A stretch of DNA of 64,000 nucleotides. Source: Prolixibacteraceae bacterium. GTDB lineage: Bacteria > Bacteroidota > Bacteroidia > Bacteroidales > Prolixibacteraceae. The stretch lies in assembly GCA_019163175.1 (NCBI GenBank), contig JAFLKN010000029.1, forward strand, positions 21,927 through 85,926, written 5' to 3'. The notes beneath the pieces were generated by a model. The model was given only the letters and a program-made list of their open reading frames with translations, made no database searches and was not told the origin of the DNA. The number at the start of each line of letters is the position of its first letter. Position 1 is the first letter of the stretch. A program made the position numbers and the translations under genes. Positions 16,987 through 26,545 of the stretch are shown here, piece by piece.

Positions 16987-18209
16987 CTATTTACGTTTCT
17001 CAACTTTTTTTCTTTCACTGAAAAAGGTGAATCTGATAAGATTACCTTTTCACCTTCACTTAAACCCGAAATAACTTCCTGATATTCAAAACCTTTAACT
17101 CCAAGCATAACTGTTCGGGGTATTACATTACCCGAATCAAGAACATAAATAGTCTGCTCCGAATTGGGTTTGAAATCATTGTTGGCCGAAATGCGAATAA
17201 CTTCATTTTTTACCGACTGCAAAACCTGCAGTTTAACGGTTTGATTAGGAATTAACTTCGAATTCTGACTATTTTCAAGGTGAACATTAAATTGTATTTT
17301 ATTGTCCTCAACCGTTGGTGTAACATTCCCAATGGTTCCAGATAGCTTTTCATTTTCTGCAAAAATGAAGACCGGGTTTCCAGTTTTTACAAATTCAGAA
17401 AATTTCTCTTCTATTAATCCTTTTATTTTAAATGTGGTAAGATCAGACATGGTAATAAGCATTTTGTCGCCTCCTACTTTTTCACCTTCTTTTCCTGAAA
17501 TAGAAAGAATAATACCGTCTGATGGGGCTTTAATATTCAATTTAGCATGCATATCCATTTTATCGGCTAACTGCTTTTGCTGAATTTCGATTTGTAGATT
17601 CAGCCCGTTTTCTTCTGTTTTCATCTGTTTCAAACGAATGGCATTTTTTTTCTGAACCACATCCAGATCCTTTTCAGCCAAAACCAGATTTTGCTTGGTT
17701 TCATCAATCTTAGCTGAAGAAATGCCACCCACACTCAACAGCTGTTCTTCATCAGCAAGCTGTGCTTTTATCGATGCTATCCGAAGCTTTTTTACTTCAA
17801 CATTGTAATCCAGATCAATACGAGCCATTTGGCCTTCAAGTCTGGATCTTTCCAGCGAATTGGATTTAACTTCCAGCTGATCAGAAATTTGCTCAATTTC
17901 GTCGCGGGTTGGTTTATCATCGAGTTCAATAATTACATCTCCCATTTTTACTCTACTTCCGGGTTCTTTATTAATCTTCCGAATGATTGTATTAAGTGGA
18001 TTCAATATAATTACTTCGTTTTCAGGCTCAACAACTCCAATGGCATCGATAGGAATATATACCTGACCACGATCGACAATCGAAATATTGTCTTTTTGAG
18101 TATCAACGGCAAAAAATGAAGGAATCCCGAATTTTCGGGAGAAAATGAGGAAAATTATTACGGCCGAGAATAGCAAAACCGCAATCAAGAGTCCTTTCTT
18201 GTTTCTCAT
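16983..18209 (-). CDS. HlyD/AcrA-type periplasmic adaptor (membrane fusion protein)
   Basis: A periplasmic adaptor linking an inner-membrane transporter to TolC. It has one N-terminal membrane anchor (residues 7-24), the first half of a lipoyl domain (VVEPENEVIILNPLNTIIRKI, PGSRVKMGDVIIELD), a long coiled-coil hairpin (about residues 100-220), the second lipoyl half (NIKAPSDGIILSISGKEGEKV) and beta-barrel/membrane-proximal domains (NQTVKLQVL; VMLGVKGFEYQEVISGLSEGEKVI). The length of 408 residues is normal for ABC (MacA-like) or RND adaptors. It is the first gene of a two-gene operon with the TolC-like gene; the pump must be encoded elsewhere. Confidence 0.88.
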   Translation of the reverse strand: MRNKKGLLIAVLLFSAVIIFLIFSRKFGIPSFFAVDTQKDNISIVDRGQVYIPIDAIGVVEPENEVIILNPLNTIIRKINKEPGSRVKMGDVIIELDDKPTRDEIEQISDQLEVKSNSLERSRLEGQMARIDLDYNVEVKKLRIASIKAQLADEEQLLSVGGISSAKIDETKQNLVLAEKDLDVVQKKNAIRLKQMKTEENGLNLQIEIQQKQLADKMDMHAKLNIKAPSDGIILSISGKEGEKVGGDKMLITMSDLTTFKIKGLIEEKFSEFVKTGNPVFIFAENEKLSGTIGNVTPTVEDNKIQFNVHLENSQNSKLIPNQTVKLQVLQSVKNEVIRISANNDFKPNSEQTIYVLDSGNVIPRTVMLGVKGFEYQEVISGLSEGEKVILSDSPFSVKEKKLRNVNR

Positions 18210-18360
18210 AGCTGATCTTGGTTGGTGTAGATTTAAATGACTTGAAAATCTTAGTTTTCAGGTGCAAAAGTAAGCTTTTATTGTATGTATTGTGAAATTT
18301 AATTTACAAAAACTTGTGGAATATTGACTCTGGGCATCTCTCAACAGAGAGAAACTGAAG

Positions 18361-18975
18361 CTACTTCACACGGAAATCAAACTTCTTTTGTCCCTCAAGA
18401 TAACCCTCCAAACGATCGCCAACCAGCACCGGACCAACACCTGCAGGTGTTCCGGTATAAATCAGATCACCAATTTTCAAGGTGAAATATTTTGAAACAT
18501 GGGTTATAATATCATCAATTGGGAAAATCATTAACGATGAGTCTCCTTCCTGAACTGTATGCCCATTCTTATCGAGACGAAAGTGAATGGAATTTCGGTC
18601 TGGAAGCGCATCAATAGATACAAATTCGGAACAAATTACGGCGGAATGATCGAAAGCTTTTGATATCTCCCAAGGCAATCCTTTATCTTTCAATTTGTTT
18701 TGTACATCGCGGGCAGTAAAATCGATACCTAATCCTATTTCATCGTAATAACGGTGAGCAAACTTTTTTTCGATACTCTTCCCCAACCGGTTAATCCTGA
18801 CAATTATCTCACACTCATAATGCAAGTCGTTTGACCATTCAGGAATGTAGAAAGGATCGTTGTTGCGAAGCAGTGCAGAATCTGGTTTCATAAACAATAC
18901 CGGTTCTGTCGGAATTTCGTTATTTAATTCTTTGGCATGTGCCACGTAATTTCGTCCTACACAAATAATTTTCAT
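18361..18975 (-). CDS. Fumarylacetoacetate hydrolase family protein (FAHD1-like)
   Basis: A cytoplasmic metal-dependent acylpyruvate hydrolase or oxaloacetate decarboxylase-type enzyme. Metal ligands are visible in HYECEI (the two glutamates) and GIDFTARDVQ (the aspartate), as in FAHD1, and the C-terminal GTPAGVGPVLVGD loop is conserved. The length of about 204 residues equals the short FAHD1-like class. The start was placed at the second of two close ATGs (MKIICVGRNYVAHAKEL); the upstream one adds only two residues. The substrate is uncertain, and no obvious catabolic pathway surrounds it. Confidence 0.85.
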   Translation of the reverse strand: MKIICVGRNYVAHAKELNNEIPTEPVLFMKPDSALLRNNDPFYIPEWSNDLHYECEIIVRINRLGKSIEKKFAHRYYDEIGLGIDFTARDVQNKLKDKGLPWEISKAFDHSAVICSEFVSIDALPDRNSIHFRLDKNGHTVQEGDSSLMIFPIDDIITHVSKYFTLKIGDLIYTGTPAGVGPVLVGDRLEGYLEGQKKFDFRVK

Positions 18976-19021
18976 ATGCATATATTTTGGTGAAGCGATG
19001 TTGAATGAAGTATCGCTTCTT

Positions 19022-19822
19022 TTATTTCATTCTCAGTTTAATTGAGGTCAAAACCTTTTTGGTATAGAGTGGGAACTCACTGTTCAAAATCCAACCGTAA
19101 TAACCCGGCTGTTCGCGCAAAACTTTTTCGACTGACAGACCTTTATTTTTACCGAAATTTATGATTTCAACCCCATTTTCATCATAAACAATACGTCCAA
19201 CAAAGTCAACATTGGTGTCGTAAGCCGAAAATTCGCTCAAAGCCTGAACATCATTTACAATTGGCCTGGAAGTTTTTCCGTGTCCGTCGTCATATTCCTC
19301 GTCTTTGTATACATCAAGCTGTGCTTTCAACACTTCGTATGTTGCTTTGGTATCGGCCATGGCGCTGTGCGCATCTTCCAGTGGCTTCTGGCAGTAGAAT
19401 TTATATGCTGCAGCCAGTGTGCGCTTTTCCATTTTATGAAATATAGCCTGAACATCAATGAATTTTCGCTTTTTCAAATCAATATCAACATCAGCACGCA
19501 AAAATTCTTCCGCCAATAGCGGAATATCGAACCGATTGGAATTGAAGCCGGCAAAATCGCAACCTTCTATAAATTGAGCAATGGTTTTGGCCACTTCTTT
19601 AAATGTTGGCTTATCTTTTATATCCTCATCATAAATGCCATGAATCTTACTAACATGCTCCGGAATTGGCATTTCAGGGTTAATCCGGTATTGCTTTTCT
19701 TCTTCTCGTCCATCGGGATGAACTTTTATCAGCGCAATTTCCACAATGCGATCGGTGACTATATTCATTCCTGTGGTTTCGAGATCAAGAAATACGAGGG
19801 GATTTTTTAGATTTAAATTCAT
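19022..19822 (-). CDS. DnaQ-like 3'-5' exonuclease
   Basis: A DEDDh-family exonuclease related to the DNA polymerase III epsilon subunit. Exo I is FLDLETTG (D13, E15), Exo II is FAGFNSNRFDIPLL, and Exo III is HSAMADTKAT with the histidine and aspartate. After the exonuclease fold (about residues 1-175) there is a C-terminal segment INFGKNKGLSVEKVLREQPGYYGWIL, similar to small domains attached to exonuclease X-like proteins. It could act in proofreading or repair. It is adjacent to the FAH-family gene, but a functional link is not evident. Confidence 0.88.
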   Translation of the reverse strand: MNLNLKNPLVFLDLETTGMNIVTDRIVEIALIKVHPDGREEEKQYRINPEMPIPEHVSKIHGIYDEDIKDKPTFKEVAKTIAQFIEGCDFAGFNSNRFDIPLLAEEFLRADVDIDLKKRKFIDVQAIFHKMEKRTLAAAYKFYCQKPLEDAHSAMADTKATYEVLKAQLDVYKDEEYDDGHGKTSRPIVNDVQALSEFSAYDTNVDFVGRIVYDENGVEIINFGKNKGLSVEKVLREQPGYYGWILNSEFPLYTKKVLTSIKLRMK

Positions 19823-19855
19823 CTCAATTATTTAGAATTTATGATTGACAACTTT

Positions 19856-21568
19856 TTACTTCAATAGAATTGGTTTCCCGGGTGTAACTCCGTTATCATT
19901 AAAGGCATCCATTTGAAACCAATAAGTTTTGTTTTTATCCGGGCAATGAATAGTCAACCGGGTCTTTTTATATACCTGATAGCTGTGATATAGTTTATCT
20001 TTATCAGTACCGTAACGGATATTATAACCTGTTGTATTCTCCTGTTTCTTCCACGACATTTTAATTATTTGCGGATCGCGATAATCTCTTACGGCACGAA
20101 ACTCATTAAGCTTTTTCGGTTTACGATCGGTTCCCAAACCAAAAATACGAAATCCGGAAATGGCGAAAGTACCCACCGGCACATGGTAATTGATAATTTT
20201 TAAGTATTGGGCCTGAACAGGAGTTCTTAGTGCTTCGTACGGACTTGTTTCGTAAACAGTGTTGGCTGTTTTATCACTTAACTTTTTCCAATTTTGTATA
20301 TCGTTTGAATATTCAACCAAATACTGGTAAGCGTATAGGCTGTCACTACTCTTAATTTGCGTTTTGTTTTCAGCAAAATTCAGCTGAAAGGCATTAATCG
20401 TGCAAACTGAACCTAAATCAACAAGTAACCATTCACCCTTTTTGCCGCTTTGAGCACTCCAATAGGTACTCATATCTTCATCGAAAGCCGAAGATATTGG
20501 GCATGATGATAAAATTGAAGAAGCTTGTGCTGTGATGTTATCAGAAATAAGTGCCCATTTGGAATCAAGTGCATCAATCTCACTGAGTTTCTGATTTGGA
20601 ACAATTATCGGGTAATCACTAAAATCAGTTTTAGCAAACAAATTTCCCTCATTGTCAAAACCGGCAGGAAAAAGGCCAAGTCTGGTTTGTGTCCTATTGC
20701 TTCCGGCAACTGTCATTGTTGCGATGTGCCACCAGTTACCAAATTTATCGGCAAACGTTGATCCATTACCGGCTCCGGTTACAAAACCTTCAGGTCGATA
20801 TGAAAAAGGGTTATTCGCTGCAAATGTAAAGGGCCCCATCGGATTATCCGAAACATAAACCATATCGCCATAAATATTCTGCTCGCTGCCTTGCTCAGCA
20901 CATTGGTAATAGTATTTCCCGTTGTATTTATTCATCCATGAGCCCATAGCACCGGGATTGGTGGCTTTGGATGAACTTTCTTTGAGTGTTTTCGAAGCTT
21001 TCTTCAATGGATTTACTTTACTGCAGACAACAGGAACTCCAATTGGATTGAATTGATTTTTTGCATCCAATTCGCGCGCCATAACGCCATCGTTATTTGA
21101 ACATCCATAGTAGCAATATACCCTGCCATCTGTATCCGGGAATATGGTAAAATCGTTAATCATCGACAGCAAAACAGAATTACTGCAATAAACTTCCCAT
21201 ATACCATTAACCGGATCACTGGAACGAAATATCGTATTGCTGTGCGATGTACAAAAATAGATCCAGTCGCCCATCACAAATGCTGTTGGGGAATCATTTT
21301 CAAACGGCAGATTTATGGGAGAGATAAATTTCCAGGATAATAAATCGCCTGAAAACCAGTATCCTCCGGCATTGGACGCAAATAAAAAGTAATTTTCCTT
21401 GTAGAGCACTACGGTCGGAGCAGCAAGATCTAATCCGGCTGGAGAATCAGGATTAAATTCACTAGGTAAGCTTAGTGGATTGCAGTAAGTTTGGCCTTCA
21501 GCCGTTTTCGACTGAATACCAAGCATAAAGATTATAGCCAGTGTAATAAATATAAATTTTAACTTCAT
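19856..21568 (-). CDS. Secreted GH43-like protein with F5/8-type and fibronectin-like domains
   Basis: A signal peptide (residues 1-25) precedes a five-bladed GH43-like region (about 27-330: ENYFLFASNAGGYWFSGDLLSW, GDWIYFCTSHSNTIFRSSDP, KYYYQCAEQGSEQNIYGDMVYVSDNPMGPF, AGNGSTFADKFGNWWHIATM). Next is a discoidin/CBM32-like domain (about 345-475: TAQASSILSSCPISSAFDEDMSTYWSAQ) and a C-terminal fibronectin III-like domain (SWKKQENTTGYNIRYGTDKDKL). Family enzymes hydrolyse arabino- or xylo-oligosaccharides. The place of the usual catalytic DP dipeptide near residue 50 reads A-P, so activity is doubtful. It is a monocistronic neighbour of housekeeping genes. Confidence 0.7.
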   Translation of the reverse strand: MKLKFIFITLAIIFMLGIQSKTAEGQTYCNPLSLPSEFNPDSPAGLDLAAPTVVLYKENYFLFASNAGGYWFSGDLLSWKFISPINLPFENDSPTAFVMGDWIYFCTSHSNTIFRSSDPVNGIWEVYCSNSVLLSMINDFTIFPDTDGRVYCYYGCSNNDGVMARELDAKNQFNPIGVPVVCSKVNPLKKASKTLKESSSKATNPGAMGSWMNKYNGKYYYQCAEQGSEQNIYGDMVYVSDNPMGPFTFAANNPFSYRPEGFVTGAGNGSTFADKFGNWWHIATMTVAGSNRTQTRLGLFPAGFDNEGNLFAKTDFSDYPIIVPNQKLSEIDALDSKWALISDNITAQASSILSSCPISSAFDEDMSTYWSAQSGKKGEWLLVDLGSVCTINAFQLNFAENKTQIKSSDSLYAYQYLVEYSNDIQNWKKLSDKTANTVYETSPYEALRTPVQAQYLKIINYHVPVGTFAISGFRIFGLGTDRKPKKLNEFRAVRDYRDPQIIKMSWKKQENTTGYNIRYGTDKDKLYHSYQVYKKTRLTIHCPDKNKTYWFQMDAFNDNGVTPGKPILLK

Positions 21569-21682
21569 CGTATATCCTTCTGCATTAAACTATTCAATTT
21601 CTGGCAACTACAGCATTTTACCATTATATCCTGATGCAGTTAAACATCCAATATAAATCTAATATTACCGCTTTAAAATTAA

Positions 21683-21713
21683 AAAACCTAACAGATTTCC
21701 ACTGTTAGGTTTT
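21683..21713 (-). terminator. Terminator after dnaN
   Basis: Arms AAAACCTAACAG and CTGTTAGGTTTT with a seven-base loop, T-rich on the minus-strand exit side, 24 bases past the dnaN stop. Confidence 0.85.
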
Positions 21714-21736
21714 CATATATTATTCCTTGTAATTTA

Positions 21737-22867
21737 TCATGCGTTTATCATCATTGGCATAAGAAGCATCAGTACATTTTCTTCTTCATTGTCGTTTTCA
21801 GCAGGCAATAGCAAACCAGCACGTGTTGGATCCGAAAGTTCAACTTTCACATCTGTTGCTGAAAGATTCGATAATATTTCCTGAAGGAAGGTTGATTTGA
21901 ATCCAATTTCCATGTCTTCACCTTCGTACTGACAGTTCAAACGTTCAACAGCAGAGATTGAGAAATCAATATCCTGAGCAGAAACAACCAACTGGTTCTC
22001 TGTCAATTTCAAGCGAACCAAGTTGCTTGCCTGATTTGAGAACACAGAAACGCGACGAACTGTATTGTAAAATTCAACGCGATCAATAATCAGTTTATTG
22101 GGGTTGTTTTGTGGAATAACTGAGTTGTAACTTGGGTAATTCCCTTCAACCAAACGGCAAATCAGTTTAAAATTACTTAAAGTGAAGAAAGCATTTTTAT
22201 CGTCAAACTCCAATTTCACATCAAAATCTTCTTTTGGAAGCAAGCTTTTAAGCAATGCGGCCGGTTTCTTTGGAAGAATAAACGAAGCATCTTTTTCGGC
22301 TTTTGCATCAAACCGTTTATAGCGAACTAGTTTGTGAGCATCAGAAGCAACAAACTTCATATCGTCAGTGGTCAATTCAATAAAAATACCATTCATAACC
22401 GGGCGAAGTTCATCATCGGCAGTTGCAAAAAGTGTTTTATTGATACCGCTGAGCAGTACATTGTGGTTAACGCTTATAGTTGAGGCAACGGCTTCGTTAA
22501 GCATAGGTTGCTGCGGAAAATCTTCACCATTCTGACCAACAATACTGAATTTACCATTCTGTGAGAAAATGTCAATTGCAAAAGTTTCAGGGTCAATCTG
22601 GAAAGTAAGTGGCTGCTCCGGAAATTCTTTCAGCGTTTCATTCATCAGTTTGGCCGGAACTGCAATAGCGCCTGTTCCATTGGTATTATCGAGCTCAATA
22701 CTGGTAATTAAAGTCGATTCGAGGTCGGAAGCAGTAATTGTCAACAGGTTTTCTTCCAGCAAAAACAAATAATTATCCAGAATAGGAAGTGTATTTTTTG
22801 AATTGATTACTTTACTGATAGCAGAAAGGTGGCTTAGCAATTCGGTACTTGAAACAACAAATTTCAT
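21737..22867 (-). CDS. dnaN: DNA polymerase III sliding clamp (beta subunit)
   Basis: A processivity clamp that encircles DNA and tethers the replicative polymerase. All three clamp domains are present in 376 residues (KFVVSSTELLSHLSAISKVINSKNTLPILDNYLF at the start; RPVMNGIFIELTTDDMKFVASDAHKLVRYKR in the middle; the C-terminal LLMPMMINA). The start at 22867 was chosen because the family begins MKFxVS; 16 further upstream codons are unlikely to be translated. No dnaA lies nearby, which is common in this phylum. Confidence 0.95.
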   Translation of the reverse strand: MKFVVSSTELLSHLSAISKVINSKNTLPILDNYLFLLEENLLTITASDLESTLITSIELDNTNGTGAIAVPAKLMNETLKEFPEQPLTFQIDPETFAIDIFSQNGKFSIVGQNGEDFPQQPMLNEAVASTISVNHNVLLSGINKTLFATADDELRPVMNGIFIELTTDDMKFVASDAHKLVRYKRFDAKAEKDASFILPKKPAALLKSLLPKEDFDVKLEFDDKNAFFTLSNFKLICRLVEGNYPSYNSVIPQNNPNKLIIDRVEFYNTVRRVSVFSNQASNLVRLKLTENQLVVSAQDIDFSISAVERLNCQYEGEDMEIGFKSTFLQEILSNLSATDVKVELSDPTRAGLLLPAENDNEEENVLMLLMPMMINA

Positions 22868-22997
22868 TTGATATTTTTTTAGAGTTTTACTTATTTGCCT
22901 TAAAATCACTTCCATCGAAAATTATCGGGAAGCACACGAATATACAAACTTTGATATTTTTAACCTATTGATGAACGATTATTTTATCCAAAAGTAA

Positions 22998-25406
22998 TCA
23001 GCATCTGTATTTACGTCGGCGAAGGTACACATAAACAGCTCCAAATACAGAAATTAATACCAAGGGCATCAATACATTTATAAGTTGCCATTTTAGTTTT
23101 TCCTCCTTCATCTTAACTTTATCCAGAAGCCTCATTTTAAATGTTCGTGAACGCAATTCCATCAAACCTTCATCGTCGCACAAATAGTTAACTGCATTCA
23201 GCAGAAATGCTTTATTCCCAAAGGTCTGCTTCGAATAGCGATCATAGCCCAATTGACCAAATTCAGGTGTTCCGTTTGCAATCCGATACTGGTTTGCAAT
23301 CAGGTTTCCATCAGAAAAAACAATCATTCTGGTTGGCTGACTTTCTTTTTTTACTTCTGAAGATTTAACACCAAACGAATCGACCATCCGATTCTGAAAA
23401 ACAGAAGGGAAAGTTCCTTCGAGCAAAACTCCAACAGCTTGTGATGGCTGCTTGAAAAGTCGCCGATCGGGCGGATTGTTAGTAATTGCAAGACTAATTT
23501 CAAGCGGAGTTTGCGAAACAAGCGAGTAGTTCGAGGTTCCTAAAATAACTGTCTTTTTAAGCTGGTTATTTTTACCAACTGTATCAATTGAACTTACAAA
23601 TTCAGCTTTTAATCGGTTCAAATTCCGGCTGATCACATGATTTTGAGAAGGACCCAACAAGGGAGAATAATACCATGGAGCAGGTGTAAATTTTGCAGGA
23701 GAACCATCGGGCGCTGTGTTTAAAGGAATCATCAAACAGTCGACATCCTGAACAAGATTGTAATTCAAACGAATTCCGTACTTGAAAAGCAAGTCGTCCA
23801 AATTTAGATTTCGCGGAAAAGCCAGCGTTGTATAACCGGTACTTAAACTATCCAAACTGACTGCAACCGGATCAACCAGCCACATCAAGCGGCCGCCGCT
23901 CATTAAATACTGATCGATATAGAACTTATCATTTTCAGAAAAAGCTGTAGTAGGATTAGCAACAATGAGGACTTTATATGGTGTATTTTTCGAGATCAAC
24001 TGCGGGCCAGAAACTCGGCCAACCAAATATTTCTCTGACAAAGTCTCAATAAAATCATGGGTTTCATATTCATTCAATTCGCCATGACCCTCAAGAAAAG
24101 CCACGGTTTGCTTTTTATCATTCATCAATTCTGAAAATGCCGAAGTAAATTCATATTCCAGACTTTCAATTGAATTGTTCAGGTTAACCTCATAATGAAC
24201 AGGATTATTCTGAAGCAGATTTAAGCTAAGGTGCTTATCGCCATACTCGATCAATACTCCCGGAAAAACAAGTTGGGTAACGGTTCCCTTTGCAGTATTC
24301 TGATGAATATTTGTAGGCTGCAGACCTTTTGCAATCAGTTCTGAAAAGAGCTCATCACGTCGTTTCAAATCTGTTATTTCATAGGGATCAAAAATTGTAA
24401 GATTGATCAGTTGCGATGAATACGCATTGTAATCAGCAATTTTTTCAATAATCGACTTTTGGAATTTGCGAAAACTCGCATTCAATTCGCCATCGAGATA
24501 AAGTGTAATATTCACAGGCTTCTCAAGTTTCTTTACCGTCTTTTTTGAAACCTCAGTAATTGAATAGCGTTGCTCGGCAGTTAAATCAAGTCGGAAAAAC
24601 CATTGTCCGGAAAGTATAACAACAAGCAACAAAGTCAAAATTAGGACTGTTCCGTTTTTGATTTCATTTCTGAAGTTTATTCGGTGAAAATGAATGATCC
24701 GGCTTGTAAGAAAAAGAAAAATGAAGATGACCGAAAGGAAGTAAATCAAATCGCGCGAATCGACTACTCCACGACTAATCGACTGATAATGTTCATTAAT
24801 ACCGAAACCAACAATTAATTTCTGAAGTGCAGATGGCATTTGCATGGAACCAACCAGGTCGAAACCCAGATAAGCCAAAAATGAAAGAAATAAGGCCAAA
24901 ACAAATGAAGATACCGGATTGTCGGTTAAAGCTGAAGCCAGCACACCAATGGCCACATAAATGGCAGCCAAAAAGAACAGACCAATAAATGCGCCCCAGG
25001 TCCCGCCCGTATCAATACAACCAACCGGATTACCAAGTGCATAAACTGAATAAAAATATATCAACGTTGGTAACAACGAAATGCTTACCAACAACAGACC
25101 TGCAAGATATTTGGCAAATACAATCTGAAAAACTGAAAGTGGTCGGGTAAGTAAAACTTCCATGGTTCCCATTCGCTTTTCTTCGGCAAACAAGCGCATG
25201 GTAATGGCCGGCACCAAAAACAGATATACCCATGGCGCCAGCGAAAACAATCCGTCGAGCGAGGCATAACCACCTTCCGGAATGTTGTAATTGCCAGGGA
25301 AAACCCAAAGAAATAAACTCGTTGTCAGCAGAAATACGAAAACAACTACATATCCTGTTAGCGATCCGAAAAAACTTGCAATTTCCTTTTTTAACAAACT
25401 ATACAT
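22998..25406 (-). CDS. gldFG: GldF-GldG fusion: gliding-associated ABC permease and substrate-binding-like subunit
   Basis: Residues 1-245 are the GldF permease, with about six helices (LTGYVVVFVFLLTTSLFLWV, PWVYLFLVPAITMRLFAEEKRMGTMEVLLTRPLS). Residues 250-802 are GldG: one helix (LILTLLLVVILSGQWF), QRYSITEVSKKTVKKLEKPVNI, an ABC-type DUF4350-like periplasmic region (FLEGHGELNEYE, YDRYSKQTFGNKAFLLNAVNYLCDDEGLMELRSR) and a C-terminal helix. In Flavobacterium these are two proteins with sizes adding up to about this length. With the ATPase GldA (not here) they form an ABC transporter needed for gliding or type IX secretion in flavobacteria. No internal stop or frameshift is seen. Confidence 0.88.
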   Translation of the reverse strand: MYSLLKKEIASFFGSLTGYVVVFVFLLTTSLFLWVFPGNYNIPEGGYASLDGLFSLAPWVYLFLVPAITMRLFAEEKRMGTMEVLLTRPLSVFQIVFAKYLAGLLLVSISLLPTLIYFYSVYALGNPVGCIDTGGTWGAFIGLFFLAAIYVAIGVLASALTDNPVSSFVLALFLSFLAYLGFDLVGSMQMPSALQKLIVGFGINEHYQSISRGVVDSRDLIYFLSVIFIFLFLTSRIIHFHRINFRNEIKNGTVLILTLLLVVILSGQWFFRLDLTAEQRYSITEVSKKTVKKLEKPVNITLYLDGELNASFRKFQKSIIEKIADYNAYSSQLINLTIFDPYEITDLKRRDELFSELIAKGLQPTNIHQNTAKGTVTQLVFPGVLIEYGDKHLSLNLLQNNPVHYEVNLNNSIESLEYEFTSAFSELMNDKKQTVAFLEGHGELNEYETHDFIETLSEKYLVGRVSGPQLISKNTPYKVLIVANPTTAFSENDKFYIDQYLMSGGRLMWLVDPVAVSLDSLSTGYTTLAFPRNLNLDDLLFKYGIRLNYNLVQDVDCLMIPLNTAPDGSPAKFTPAPWYYSPLLGPSQNHVISRNLNRLKAEFVSSIDTVGKNNQLKKTVILGTSNYSLVSQTPLEISLAITNNPPDRRLFKQPSQAVGVLLEGTFPSVFQNRMVDSFGVKSSEVKKESQPTRMIVFSDGNLIANQYRIANGTPEFGQLGYDRYSKQTFGNKAFLLNAVNYLCDDEGLMELRSRTFKMRLLDKVKMKEEKLKWQLINVLMPLVLISVFGAVYVYLRRRKYRC

Positions 25407-25494
25407 ATATCACAAATCAGCTAGTTATCGTATTAAAAAGCAAAACACTGCTGGTTTTAACAGCAATAAAACGTACGGAAAGCGCTTCTCGTAT

Positions 25495-26142
25495 TTATTC
25501 TGAACTAAAATCTAATATCTTACGAATATCCGTTCGGCACGATTCTGCTAACAAAGGATCATTTATTGCTTTAATCAGCAAATCAGCATTATCTCGTTGC
25601 AAACGAAAAATCGAGAACACCTCACTTACTGCAAGACTATCCGTATTCCGGTCAATTAAAACAAGCTCATCACCTACCCTAACATTTCCAGACTGCAAAA
25701 CCCTCACATAAATTCCGGGATAAGGCAACTGCCAAAAATCATCAACTACCTTTTGATCGCCAAATCTAACACCCAACTTAAAACAAGGCTGCCTGGGCTG
25801 GCTAACCTGAACCTCTGCATCACCAATTTTAAATCGATCGCCTATCCGGATTTCCGATTCGTTAAGGCCAGCTACAGTCAGATTTTCGCCAAACATTCCC
25901 CATTGCCATAACTGAGAAGGATATTTATTTTTCCAGAACGAATAATGATCGGCGGAATACAAATAACATGCTTTATCAACGCCTCCATGATAAAGACGAT
26001 CAAGCACATGATCGTTCTCAACATCTTCAGTTCCAAGAAAAATGGGAGCTTCAACAGGATATTTATAAATCCCGGTCTGCACCTCTTGTCCGCGCCATTC
26101 AATGGTGGTCGGTTCAGCAATATTGGTTGAAACTATTTTCAT
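25495..26142 (-). CDS. MOSC domain protein (YiiM-like)
   Basis: A 215-residue MOSC-domain protein of the YiiM type. Visible features are HGGVDKACYLYSADHYSFW, GMFGENLTV, IRIGDRFKIGDAEVQVSQPRQPCFKL with the conserved MOSC cysteine, and GIYVRVLQSGNVRVGDELVLI. YiiM-class proteins bind the molybdenum cofactor and reduce N-hydroxylated compounds; whether this one does is not shown. It is the only Moco-related gene in the window. Confidence 0.85.
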   Translation of the reverse strand: MKIVSTNIAEPTTIEWRGQEVQTGIYKYPVEAPIFLGTEDVENDHVLDRLYHGGVDKACYLYSADHYSFWKNKYPSQLWQWGMFGENLTVAGLNESEIRIGDRFKIGDAEVQVSQPRQPCFKLGVRFGDQKVVDDFWQLPYPGIYVRVLQSGNVRVGDELVLIDRNTDSLAVSEVFSIFRLQRDNADLLIKAINDPLLAESCRTDIRKILDFSSE

Positions 26143-26198
26143 GATATCTAAATTTCAATTTGCGATCTATCCATATTCAAAGGACATATTTCACTAAA

Positions 26199-26399
26199 CT
26201 ATTCTTCATCCAAAATTTCCTGAACCCGTCCAACTTCACCAGTTTCAAGCCTGACTTTTATTCCGTGGGGATGATTTGGCGAATTTGTCAACAGGTTTTT
26301 CACGATACCTTCAGTCAACTCTCCGGTGCGCTGATGATGTTTCTGCACAATGTTAACAAGTAAACCAGGTTTTACGTCAGATCGTTTTCTTCCATCCAT
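26199..26399 (-). CDS. YwbE family small protein
   Basis: A 66-residue protein (MDGRKRSDVKPGLLVNIV, HQRTGELTEGIVKNLLTNS, HPHGIKVRLETGEVGRVQ) matching the uncharacterised YwbE family, which looks like a small SH3/KOW-like beta barrel. The start was set at the ATG at 26399, since upstream codons are unrelated hydrophobic sequence. The function is unknown. Confidence 0.85.
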   Translation of the reverse strand: MDGRKRSDVKPGLLVNIVQKHHQRTGELTEGIVKNLLTNSPNHPHGIKVRLETGEVGRVQEILDEE

Positions 26400-26545
26400 A
26401 ATAGTTTTCCTTTCTTTACGCAAATGAACGAAAAAATACGGATAGCTTAACTTGTAAAAAAGCAAAAAGCCCATCTTCCGAAAGGCTTTTATACTTAATC
26501 TATGTCTTACAGCTTGTCCATTTTAGATTTAAAAACAAACATCTC

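Noticed and set aside
18330..18355. Small hairpin TCTCTC/GAGAGA as terminator of the FAH region
   Set aside because: Stem of six pairs without a T run; not convincing.
25232..25711. 159-residue plus-strand frame across gldFG and MOSC genes
   Set aside because: It spans two clear minus-strand genes and the gap between them and shows no family features.
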